Shown here piece by piece: positions 55,910 through 62,711 of a DNA stretch of 64,000 nt. Made by a program: the position numbers and the translations under genes. This DNA comes from Rossellomorea pakistanensis (lineage in GTDB: Bacteria; Bacillota; Bacilli; Bacillales; Bacillaceae_B): contig NZ_JAFBDZ010000002.1 in the NCBI RefSeq assembly GCF_016908495.1, positions 744,001-808,000 of the forward strand, read 5' to 3'. Position 1 is the stretch's first letter. Each line of letters begins with the position of its first letter. The notes below the pieces were generated by a model. The model was not told the origin of the DNA and made no database searches. It was given only the letters and a program-made list of their open reading frames with translations.

Positions 55910-57012
55910 TGGAACCACTCAAACAACAGCAATTAACACTTCCAGTCGTTGAAGTTTTTCTTGCTATTGAAGAACAAATCCTTATTAACATTGCAAAACA
56001 ACTAAGGAAACACAGGAGCTTGCTTACAGAGGACAAGATATTGTCTTGGCGAGCCGAACAAACCAACATGCTAGAGAGTCTCACACAGCAGAATATTGTC
56101 ACGGTAGCCAAAAATAGTGGTCTAGCAATCGATGAAGTTACTAAAATTCTTAAACAGGCAGGATTCAGCACTGTTGAACAGTATGAGGGTGACTTACAAG
56201 AAGCTGTTCAGGAAGGTTTGCTAATCGCTCCACCAGCTGTTGAAGAAAGTTCTGTTTTACAGGATATTCTTGCTGCATACCAAGCACAGGCAATAACTAC
56301 TTTCAATCTAGTCAATACCACTCTTATAGAACAAGCCTATCAAGCTAAATTAGACATTATAAATAAAACGGTAGGTAAGGTATTGGCAGGGGTTCAAACT
56401 CCGCAGGAAGCACTCAGGGACGTTGCTAGACAATGGGCTAATGATGGTATTCCTGCCCTTATAGATAAAGCCGGCAAGAAGTGGTCCACTGAAGCATATG
56501 TGAATATGGTTATGCGATCTACTTCAAATCGAATATCTAATGAAATGCAAGATGCTCGAATGGATGAATACGGTGCCGATCTCATTGAAATATCATCACA
56601 TATGGGAGCAAGACCTAAATGCGCTCCATATCAAGGGCGTGTTTTTAGTAGAAGTGGGAATGACAATAAATATCCTGCTTTTAGTTCTACGACATACGGA
56701 CAACCAGATGGATTATTCGGGATTAATTGCAGACATGTTAAATATCCTTATATTCCTGGTATCTCTAAACAACGTTATGAGCCATATAACGAGAAGGAAA
56801 ACAAAAAGGCATATAAAGAAAGCCAGCAACAGCGATATATGGAGAGACAAATCAGAAAAGCAAAGCGTGAGCTCGCTATGATGATGGAAATGAGAGATCC
56901 ATACGGAGTAAACGAAGCTGAAGAAAAGGTAAAAGATGTTCAGGCGAATATGCGTGAGTTTATTCGTGCTACTGGAAGAACACGACGTTATAACCGTGAA
57001 AAACCATATTAG
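55909..57012 (+). CDS. Minor capsid protein (Phage_min_cap2 / head morphogenesis)
   Basis: A 367-aa minor head protein. The N-terminal helical part is followed by ISSHMGARPKCAPYQGRVFS, GLFGINCRHVKYPYIPGISK and YEPYNEKENKKAYKESQQQR, the C-terminal signature of minor capsid protein 2. It is thought to help prohead assembly or DNA entry. It overlaps the portal stop by one base. Confidence 0.88.
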   Translation: MEPLKQQQLTLPVVEVFLAIEEQILINIAKQLRKHRSLLTEDKILSWRAEQTNMLESLTQQNIVTVAKNSGLAIDEVTKILKQAGFSTVEQYEGDLQEAVQEGLLIAPPAVEESSVLQDILAAYQAQAITTFNLVNTTLIEQAYQAKLDIINKTVGKVLAGVQTPQEALRDVARQWANDGIPALIDKAGKKWSTEAYVNMVMRSTSNRISNEMQDARMDEYGADLIEISSHMGARPKCAPYQGRVFSRSGNDNKYPAFSSTTYGQPDGLFGINCRHVKYPYIPGISKQRYEPYNEKENKKAYKESQQQRYMERQIRKAKRELAMMMEMRDPYGVNEAEEKVKDVQANMREFIRATGRTRRYNREKPY

Positions 57013-57024
57013 GAGGATTTGAAA

Positions 57025-57228
57025 ATGAGTGAACAAATTGAAAACAATTTTATGTACCATGCTCCAAAAGAAGGGCAACCAGAAAAATATACAGCTATTC
57101 GTGAAAAAGCAAAGGAATTAGCTTATCTAATCGAAGAGACTTGCCCGAACAGCCGTGAGAAGTCAGTTGCATTTACTAATTTAGAGACTGCTGTTATGTG
57201 GGCCAATGCTTCCATAGCACGTAATTAG
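57025..57228 (+). CDS. acb2: Acb2/Tad1-type cyclic-nucleotide sponge, predicted anti-CBASS
   Basis: A 67-aa protein. After YHAPKEGQPEKYTAIREKAK come ELAYLIEETCPNSREKS and FTNLETAVMWANASIARN, which match the pattern of Acb2 (DUF7681-type) proteins known from phages: a helix with Y-x-x-I-R-x-K-A-K-E-L-A, the CP-SREKS turn and the AVMWANA-IAR end. Known Acb2 hexamers bind cyclic di- and trinucleotides and so block CBASS defence. The assignment is by remembered family pattern, not a search. ATG 57025 follows AGGAGG. It lies among head genes, not structural itself. Confidence 0.8.
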   Translation: MSEQIENNFMYHAPKEGQPEKYTAIREKAKELAYLIEETCPNSREKSVAFTNLETAVMWANASIARN

Positions 57229-57238
57229 GAGGATTATA

Positions 57239-57502
57239 GTGGCTAAATACCGTAAAAAGCCTGTTGTTATTGAGGCTGTTCAGTACAATGGTCTTGTATC
57301 AGAAATAGTTGATTTCGCTGTTGAAGAACATCCAGACAACGTTTTTAAAATTTTTAATTATTTTGATGGGGAACTGTTCATCAACACTTTAGAAGGTAAA
57401 GTGAAAGCAAATAAAGGTGATTATATCATCAAAGGGGTAAATGGTGAGTTTTATCCTTGTAAACCAGATATTTTCGAAAAGACTTATGAAATTGTCGAAT
57501 AG
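57239..57502 (+). CDS. Widespread small phage protein, unknown (87 aa)
   Basis: GTG 57239 follows AGGAGG. The protein begins AKYRKKPVVIEAVQYNG and ends GDYIIKGVNGEFYPCKPDIF with EKTYEIVE, a pattern common in small phage proteins of unknown role. It lies directly behind the Acb2-like gene and shares its ribosome-site style, so the two may form an accessory cassette within the head operon. Confidence 0.75.
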   Translation: MAKYRKKPVVIEAVQYNGLVSEIVDFAVEEHPDNVFKIFNYFDGELFINTLEGKVKANKGDYIIKGVNGEFYPCKPDIFEKTYEIVE

Positions 57503-57513
57503 GTGGTGATAAT

Positions 57514-57675
57514 ATGTTTGCTACTAAAAAAGAAATTGAAGAACTTAATAAAAAAGTAGATGAAAAAATAAAAGAACAGGATAAGACCATTAATGAATTA
57601 GGGTTTCATCTTATCCAATTGCAAGAAGAAGTAAATGAATTGAAGAAGCCCAAAGAGCCCACCTATTTCGGTTAA
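57514..57675 (+). CDS. 53-aa coiled-coil protein
   Basis: ATG 57514 follows AGGTGGTGATAAT. The product is a single amphipathic helix (FATKKEIEELNKKVDEKIKE, LIQLQEEVNELKK) with a KEPTYFG end. Probably a small phage accessory or structural helper; unknown. Confidence 0.55.
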   Translation: MFATKKEIEELNKKVDEKIKEQDKTINELGFHLIQLQEEVNELKKPKEPTYFG

Positions 57676-57775
57676 GGCTTTTTATTTTGGTCTTTTTAAA
57701 GGCTAGACCCTAAAGAGGCGTATTCCTTAGCGTGGAGGGTTACACGTTGAAAAAACTAATAAGGAGCGAAAATAG

Positions 57776-58354
57776 ATGCCATTACAAAAGTTATTAGGTG
57801 AAGAATTATATAAACAGGTCATGGAAAAAGCAGGAGATAACAAGATTGCTATTGTTTCAGATGGCAATTGGTTTCCTAAAGACAAGTTTAATCAGGTCAA
57901 CGATGACAATAAGGAATTAAAAAAGCAGTTAAAAGATCGTGATACTCAACTAGACGATTTAAAAACTAAAGCAGCCGGAAATGAAGACTTGCTTAAGCAG
58001 TTAGATGACTTGAAAGCAGAGAATCAAAAAACGGCTAAGGATTATCAAACAAAGCTGGACCAACAATCTTTTGATTTTGCTTTAAAAGATGCTCTAAGTG
58101 GAGCGAAGGCAAAGAATCCCAAAGCAGTTGAAGCTCTACTAAACAAAGAAGCTATTAAACTTGATGGAGATAAGTTACTTGGGTTAGAAGAACAATTGAA
58201 AAACATCAGAGAAAGTGATGCCTATCTATTTGATGAACCTGAACAACAAAAACCAAGCACTCCACAATTCTCACAAGGAAGTCATCAAAGGCAAGGTGGT
58301 TCAGAGCCTGCCACTTTAGCAGATGCACTGGCTCAAAGGTTTTCTACTAATTAA
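57776..58354 (+). CDS. Scaffold protein (Phage GP20 family)
   Basis: A 192-aa scaffold: MPLQKLLGEELYKQVMEKAG at the N-terminus, a long coiled coil (about 40-110: NKELKKQLKDRDTQLDDLKT), then the GP20 core FALKDALSGAKAKNPKAVEA and a low-complexity end. It guides coat assembly and is absent from the mature virion. AAGGAGCG precedes the ATG; the coat gene follows. Confidence 0.9.
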   Translation: MPLQKLLGEELYKQVMEKAGDNKIAIVSDGNWFPKDKFNQVNDDNKELKKQLKDRDTQLDDLKTKAAGNEDLLKQLDDLKAENQKTAKDYQTKLDQQSFDFALKDALSGAKAKNPKAVEALLNKEAIKLDGDKLLGLEEQLKNIRESDAYLFDEPEQQKPSTPQFSQGSHQRQGGSEPATLADALAQRFSTN

Positions 58355-58384
58355 TTTTAATACTAAAATGGAGAGTGAAATTAT

Positions 58385-59365
58385 ATGCCAATCACATTAC
58401 AACAAGCAAAGGTCGGTATGGCCGATCATGTAGACCAAATGGTCATTGACGAGTTTCGTCGCAGTTCTTTACTTTTAGATGCTTTAACTTTCGATAATGC
58501 CGTTTCACCAGGTACTGGAGGAAGCACTTTAACATACGGTTACACTCGTTTGAAAACTCCTGCTACTGCTGGATTCCGTGCATTAAATAACGAATACACA
58601 GCAAACGAAGCTGACCGCGAGAATCAATTCGTTAATCTTAAAATCTTTGGTGGAGCATTCCAAATTGACCGTGTTATCCAAGACACATCAGGTCAAATCA
58701 ATGAAATGAACTTCCAGTTACAACAGAAGATTCTAGGGGCTCGTAATCTATTCCATCACACTGTCATTAATGGTGACTCAGCAGTGGATACTGATGCATT
58801 CGACGGGCTAGATAAGGCTCTTACTGGTTCAAGCACGGAATTAAATACAGGTACTGTAATTGATTTATCCAACGAATCTGGGCTAGAAACAAACAAGTTC
58901 TCTTTCCTTGATGAACTAGACAATTTCTTAGCTGAATTAGATGGTCGTCCTACAATGCTAATGGGTAATAGCAAACTGATCACAAAGATTAAATCAATTG
59001 CTCGTCGTGCGGGATATAGAACTAGTTCAGAAGATGCATTTGGTCGTAAAGTCTCTGGATATGACAATATTCCATTAGTTGACCTTGAATACTTCTACAA
59101 TGGTACTGGTACAGTTCCTATTGTTCCGATTGAAGATCGTACTGTTGGTACTGCTCAAACAGGATTAACAGATCTATATGCAGTTTCTCTTGGAATGGAC
59201 GGATTCCACGGTGTTTCTCCTACTGGAAATAACGTAATTCGTACTTTCCTTCCTGATTTTAAAGCACCAGGCGCAGTCAAAACAGGTGAAGTTGAAATGG
59301 TTGCAGCAGTAGCGCTTAAAGCGACTCGTAAAGCTGGTGTACTTCGCAACATCAAAGTTCAATAA
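58385..59365 (+). CDS. Major capsid protein
   Basis: A 326-aa coat protein: begins MPITLQQAKVGMADHVDQMV, with FGGAFQIDRVIQDTSGQINE, FDGLDKALTGS and RRAGYRTSSEDAFGRKVSGY. An HK97-like fold is expected by position after a GP20 scaffold and by similar phage coats. GGAGAGTG precedes the ATG. It is probably the most highly expressed head gene. Confidence 0.88.
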   Translation: MPITLQQAKVGMADHVDQMVIDEFRRSSLLLDALTFDNAVSPGTGGSTLTYGYTRLKTPATAGFRALNNEYTANEADRENQFVNLKIFGGAFQIDRVIQDTSGQINEMNFQLQQKILGARNLFHHTVINGDSAVDTDAFDGLDKALTGSSTELNTGTVIDLSNESGLETNKFSFLDELDNFLAELDGRPTMLMGNSKLITKIKSIARRAGYRTSSEDAFGRKVSGYDNIPLVDLEYFYNGTGTVPIVPIEDRTVGTAQTGLTDLYAVSLGMDGFHGVSPTGNNVIRTFLPDFKAPGAVKTGEVEMVAAVALKATRKAGVLRNIKVQ

Positions 59366-59382
59366 TGAAGGGAGTTCTATAA

Positions 59383-59712
59383 ATGCCGAAAATTAAAAGC
59401 CCTAACCCTAGTTATAATGGGGTTAGTGCTTCTCTTCATTTTGTGAATGGAGAAGCGAAAACAGATGATAAATGGTTGATTGGATGGTTTAAAAATAAAG
59501 GTTATAAGGTTGTTGAAGAAGTACCCTCACCACCAGCTGATAAGGATGGACAAAAAGAAGGGGATAATTCTAGCAAGGAAATTACTAAAATGACCCATAA
59601 GGAATTAGACGCTTATGCTGCTGAACTTGAAGTTCCTGAGGAACTCTACCCAAAGAGTGGCAAGATTGATGAGAAAGTTTTTGCTATCCAAGATTATCTG
59701 AGTGGTGAGTAA
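59383..59712 (+). CDS. Small head-region protein, unknown (109 aa)
   Basis: A 109-aa protein: MPKIKSPNPSYNGVSASLHF, a linker of Pro/Lys/Glu, and a C-terminal SAP/Rho-N-like helical part (MTHKELDAYAAELEVPEELY). Such genes between coat and connector resemble YqbF of B. subtilis. Role unknown; two bases separate it from the next gene. Confidence 0.65.
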   Translation: MPKIKSPNPSYNGVSASLHFVNGEAKTDDKWLIGWFKNKGYKVVEEVPSPPADKDGQKEGDNSSKEITKMTHKELDAYAAELEVPEELYPKSGKIDEKVFAIQDYLSGE

Positions 59713-59714
59713 AG

Positions 59715-60128
59715 ATGCCTTACATCGACAAAACCTATTATGACGAAACATATGGAGGTGTTCCCATCGCTGATGTGGACGCCTTTTCTCGTTTGTCTAA
59801 AAAAGCTAGCGATATTATTGATCAGATAACAAACTATTCCCTTACTGGTGTAGAATTCACACAGTTGGCTCAATTTCTTCAAGACCAAGTGAAGAAGGCG
59901 ACTTCAGCCCAAGTTGAATACATGGTTTCTATGGGCGGCGATACTGCGACTCATGGAGGGGGATATGCTTCTGTAGGTGTCGGGAACTTTAGTTACTCCG
60001 AGGGTGATAGCACTTCGAAACTTAACAGAGAACAACAAAGGACTAGTCCAGCAGTGATTGAATATCTCAAACCTACTGGCCTTTTGTATCGAGGAGTGAA
60101 CACTCATGATTCGTCCTATTCCTGTTAG
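59715..60128 (+). CDS. Head-tail connector-type protein (gp6/YqbG-like)
   Basis: A 137-aa protein: MPYIDKTYYDETYGGVPIAD, helical core SRLSKKASDIIDQITNYSLT and ATSAQVEYMVSMGGDTATHG. The layout and position match head-tail adaptor proteins that bind the portal ring. It overlaps the next gene by 23 bases. Confidence 0.75.
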   Translation: MPYIDKTYYDETYGGVPIADVDAFSRLSKKASDIIDQITNYSLTGVEFTQLAQFLQDQVKKATSAQVEYMVSMGGDTATHGGGYASVGVGNFSYSEGDSTSKLNREQQRTSPAVIEYLKPTGLLYRGVNTHDSSYSC

Positions 60129-60435
60129 TTTGCTGATCCATGAGGTTACCTATGAAGAACCTATTCCTGATGATGGTTGGTCAGAGGAAAGCTATAAGCC
60201 AGCTATCACCTTGAAAAATGTTCGTGTTGAATCGTCATCGAATATTAAAAGGACCAATACTGGAGAGCAAATTCTTTATAAGTCCTTGCTGATTGTTGAC
60301 GTTGTAAATTCTTCTCCCATTCCGGAGTTTAAAGAGAAGTCTAAAGTGACTTTTAATGGTGATGTCATGTATGTGAACAAGGTAAACCCTATTCACGCCT
60401 TTACTCTTCACCATTACGAAATCGAGTTGACGTAA
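60106..60435 (+). CDS. Minor capsid protein (Minor_capsid_1 type)
   Basis: A 109-aa beta-rich protein, MIRPIPVSLLIHEVTYEEPI to VNPIHAFTLHHYEIELT. By position as first of a set of three small proteins and by its C-terminal pattern, it belongs to the Minor_capsid_1 group of A118-like phages; probably a head-closure protein. AGGAGTG precedes the ATG. Confidence 0.75.
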   Translation: MIRPIPVSLLIHEVTYEEPIPDDGWSEESYKPAITLKNVRVESSSNIKRTNTGEQILYKSLLIVDVVNSSPIPEFKEKSKVTFNGDVMYVNKVNPIHAFTLHHYEIELT

Positions 60436-60436
60436 A

Positions 60437-60802
60437 ATGATTAAGTTTAATGTCAAAGTAAATCTTGATGAGGCTAAACTAAAAACAAAACGAGAACAAT
60501 CTAAACAAGCAGCACAAATGCAACTGGATCAGGATGTTTTGAAGGATTCTAACTTCTTTATTCCAAAAGAAACTGGAGAACTAGAGCGTAGTTCATTTAG
60601 ACATAGTAGAATCGGTCTTGGTCTTTTAGTGTGGAAATTACCACAAGCAAGGCGTTTGTATTACAATCCACAATACAATTTTTCTAAGGACGCTAACCCC
60701 CATGCACAAGGGTTATGGTTTGAAGCTGCAAAAGCGCTGAAAAGACCTGAGTGGATGAAGGAAATTGGTAGAAAATACGCTAAATATTTTGATGGGAAGT
60801 AG
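60437..60802 (+). CDS. Minor capsid protein (Minor_capsid_2 type)
   Basis: A 121-aa protein: VNLDEAKLKTKREQSKQAAQ, SNFFIPKETGELERSSF and the signature RRLYYNPQYNFSKDANPHAQ with LWFEAAKA. It is probably the tail-completion or neck component. It starts one base after the previous stop. Confidence 0.82.
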   Translation: MIKFNVKVNLDEAKLKTKREQSKQAAQMQLDQDVLKDSNFFIPKETGELERSSFRHSRIGLGLLVWKLPQARRLYYNPQYNFSKDANPHAQGLWFEAAKALKRPEWMKEIGRKYAKYFDGK

Positions 60803-60810
60803 GTGATTGG

Positions 60811-61209
60811 GTGGATTTCATGATAAGAGCAAAGGAATATTTAGAAACAAATTTAACATTAAATGCGACAATCGCAACGCCTTCATTATTAACAGAACCA
60901 AAATCTATCGCTATTCGCCCAACACCTTCTACACCGAATGATCCGTATTTAGACAGAGATAAAACAATCAACTTTGCTTTTCAAGTTTTAGTTAAAGACC
61001 CAAATAGCATGACAGCGTATCGAAAATGTCATGACATATATAATGCTTTAGATGAACTGCCCAAGGGCTCCATATCGAGCCAAGACGGCAGTTTTTTATT
61101 GCTCAGATGTCATTGCACTACAATGCCGAATTGGGTGGAAGAAAATGAACATGGAGAGCACACATATACCGCATTATTTAATGCTGAACTAACAAAAGGA
61201 GGTTCATAG
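60811..61209 (+). CDS. Minor capsid protein (Minor_capsid_3 type)
   Basis: A 132-aa protein: FMIRAKEYLETNLTLNATIA, YLDRDKTINFAFQVLVKDPN, LLRCHCTTMPNWVEENEHGE. The third of the Minor_capsid set; likely tail-terminator function. The GTG start follows AAGTAGGTG. Confidence 0.75.
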   Translation: MDFMIRAKEYLETNLTLNATIATPSLLTEPKSIAIRPTPSTPNDPYLDRDKTINFAFQVLVKDPNSMTAYRKCHDIYNALDELPKGSISSQDGSFLLLRCHCTTMPNWVEENEHGEHTYTALFNAELTKGGS

Positions 61210-61210
61210 A

Positions 61211-61660
61211 ATGCCAGGAGAATTTTATTTACAGTCAGCTCATAAATTCGAAATTCAAACAGGGACTGATACAACTACACAGGAACCGATTTATAGCCGG
61301 CTTGCTGGGGGATTAAACAGCGTGGAACCTAGTAATAACGAGGAACTATCACAGGATAAATACCTAGATGGTGATGGATATGGGGAAACCGATGTAATTG
61401 GAGCTCAACAAACTTTGAGTTTCTCGGGTCATCGTAAATATGGTGATGAAGCTCAAGATTTCATCTATAGCAAGAGACTTGAATTAGGAAACGCACGACG
61501 TACCAATTTCCGTTGGACAGAACCAGATGGAGGTATTTTGGAAGGTCCAGCCACTATCGTAGAAATAGGTGGTCCAAGTGGTGAAGCTGGTTCAAAGGGA
61601 GAGATTAGCTTTGGTATTCATTTCAATGGAAAACCAACTTACACACCGCCAGTAGCATAA
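61211..61660 (+). CDS. Major tail (tube) protein
   Basis: A 149-aa protein beginning MPGEFYLQSAHKFEIQTGTD with GETDVIGAQQTLSFSGHRKY and ISFGIHFNGKPTYTPP at its end. The position before the chaperone pair and the strong terminator after it fit a highly expressed tail tube protein. AGGAGG lies before the ATG. Confidence 0.82.
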   Translation: MPGEFYLQSAHKFEIQTGTDTTTQEPIYSRLAGGLNSVEPSNNEELSQDKYLDGDGYGETDVIGAQQTLSFSGHRKYGDEAQDFIYSKRLELGNARRTNFRWTEPDGGILEGPATIVEIGGPSGEAGSKGEISFGIHFNGKPTYTPPVA

Positions 61661-61662
61661 AG

Positions 61663-61692
61663 AGGGGGGATTTCCCCTCTATTTTCTTTTAG
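61663..61692 (+). terminator. Terminator after the tail tube gene
   Basis: AGAGGGG and CCCCTCT pair around GGATTT, followed by ATTTTCTTTT. A partial terminator here would lower expression of chaperone and tape-measure genes. Confidence 0.8.
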
Positions 61693-61704
61693 GAGGATCA
61701 TAGG

Positions 61705-62094
61705 ATGAGGAAATTTGAATTTCAGAAAGCATATGAAGAGATTGAAATCGCAGGCAATGTCTATCGTGTCGATTTTAGCGACGCCAAAATTAAAGAATAC
61801 CAGCAGGAGTTTTTTGCTTTCCAAGATGACATTAAAAAACTAGAGAGTGTTGATGAAACCAAGCTATCAGAAGAGGACCAATGGAAACATTTCGAAGAAT
61901 TGAAAACATTGGTGAAAAAGATAATCAACACCGTTCTTGGGGAGGATTCATTCGAACCTCTTTATAAAGCAGCTGGTAAGTCGGTCATGAACATGCTCGA
62001 CTTAGTTTGGCATTTAGCAGAAATCGTAAATGACCGTAAAACACGAAACCTCGAGGATAAAAAATCTAAATACGTCAAAGGGAAGAAGAAGTGA
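61705..62094 (+). CDS. Tail assembly chaperone
   Basis: A 129-aa acidic/basic protein: MRKFEFQKAYEEIEIAGNVY, DFSDAKIKEYQQEFFAFQDD and a Lys-rich end. It matches the first tail assembly chaperone (G-like) between tube and tape measure. AGGAGGATC precedes the ATG; the stop overlaps the next gene. Confidence 0.75.
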   Translation: MRKFEFQKAYEEIEIAGNVYRVDFSDAKIKEYQQEFFAFQDDIKKLESVDETKLSEEDQWKHFEELKTLVKKIINTVLGEDSFEPLYKAAGKSVMNMLDLVWHLAEIVNDRKTRNLEDKKSKYVKGKKK

Positions 62095-62711
62095 TGTTCA
62101 CTCTCACATCATCTTTTGATGATGACTGCTTTGAATATGAGGACAATATTATCCATGTCGATATGGCTTTCGATAACATTCTAAGGTTGTTTGAAATGTT
62201 TGATGATGAGTCCTTGCTTGAATTCGAAAAGATTTTTATAGCGTTAGAAATGCTTTTATATGAGTACGATCTAGTAAAAAAGAAATCATATGAAGAACAA
62301 TTAGAGTTATTCAAATTTGTTATGAAAGAGTTCTTAGAGATTGACCTGGATTCAGACAAAAAAGAAGAAGGCGCACCACCGAAAAAGTTCATGGATTACA
62401 AACAAGACGCGGATCTTATCTTTGCGTCTTTTTTTGCGGTTTATAAACTTGATCTATTTGAACTTCAAGGGAAACTTCACTGGAAGAAGTTCGAAGCGTT
62501 AATGACACATTTAGATGATAATTCCCCATTTAAACAAGTTATCGGCTATCGAACTATGACTGTTCCAAGCGAGAAAGAAGCTTCAAAAGAGTACATTGCT
62601 CACGTTAGAAAAATGAAAAGAGTTCACGCTTTGAAATTAGATGAAGAACAACAAAATAATGACGATGCATTAAGTTCCGCCTTCTCGGCTTATAAGAAGG
62701 GAGGGAAATAG
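62094..62711 (+). CDS. Tail assembly protein (phage Gp15 family)
   Basis: A 205-aa protein with FDNILRLFEMFDDESLLEFE in its N-half and DADLIFASFFAVYKLDLFEL, LHWKKFEALMTHLDDNSPFK, GYRTMTVPSEKEASKEYIAH in the C-half, the Gp15-family pattern. It acts as the second chaperone for the tape measure. Start ATG 62094 (or GTG 62091) overlaps the previous stop; separate frames rather than a programmed shift are seen. Confidence 0.82.
   Translation: MFTLTSSFDDDCFEYEDNIIHVDMAFDNILRLFEMFDDESLLEFEKIFIALEMLLYEYDLVKKKSYEEQLELFKFVMKEFLEIDLDSDKKEEGAPPKKFMDYKQDADLIFASFFAVYKLDLFELQGKLHWKKFEALMTHLDDNSPFKQVIGYRTMTVPSEKEASKEYIAHVRKMKRVHALKLDEEQQNNDDALSSAFSAYKKGGK

Noticed and set aside
56540-57078. Two overlapping ORFs (plus and minus) inside the minor capsid gene
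   Set aside because: They overlap almost entirely a recognised capsid gene in other frames and lack ribosome sites.
62091-62711. Programmed frameshift between the two tail chaperone genes
   Set aside because: The second gene has its own start overlapping the first stop with a purine-rich ribosome site; no slippery heptamer was noticed at the overlap.
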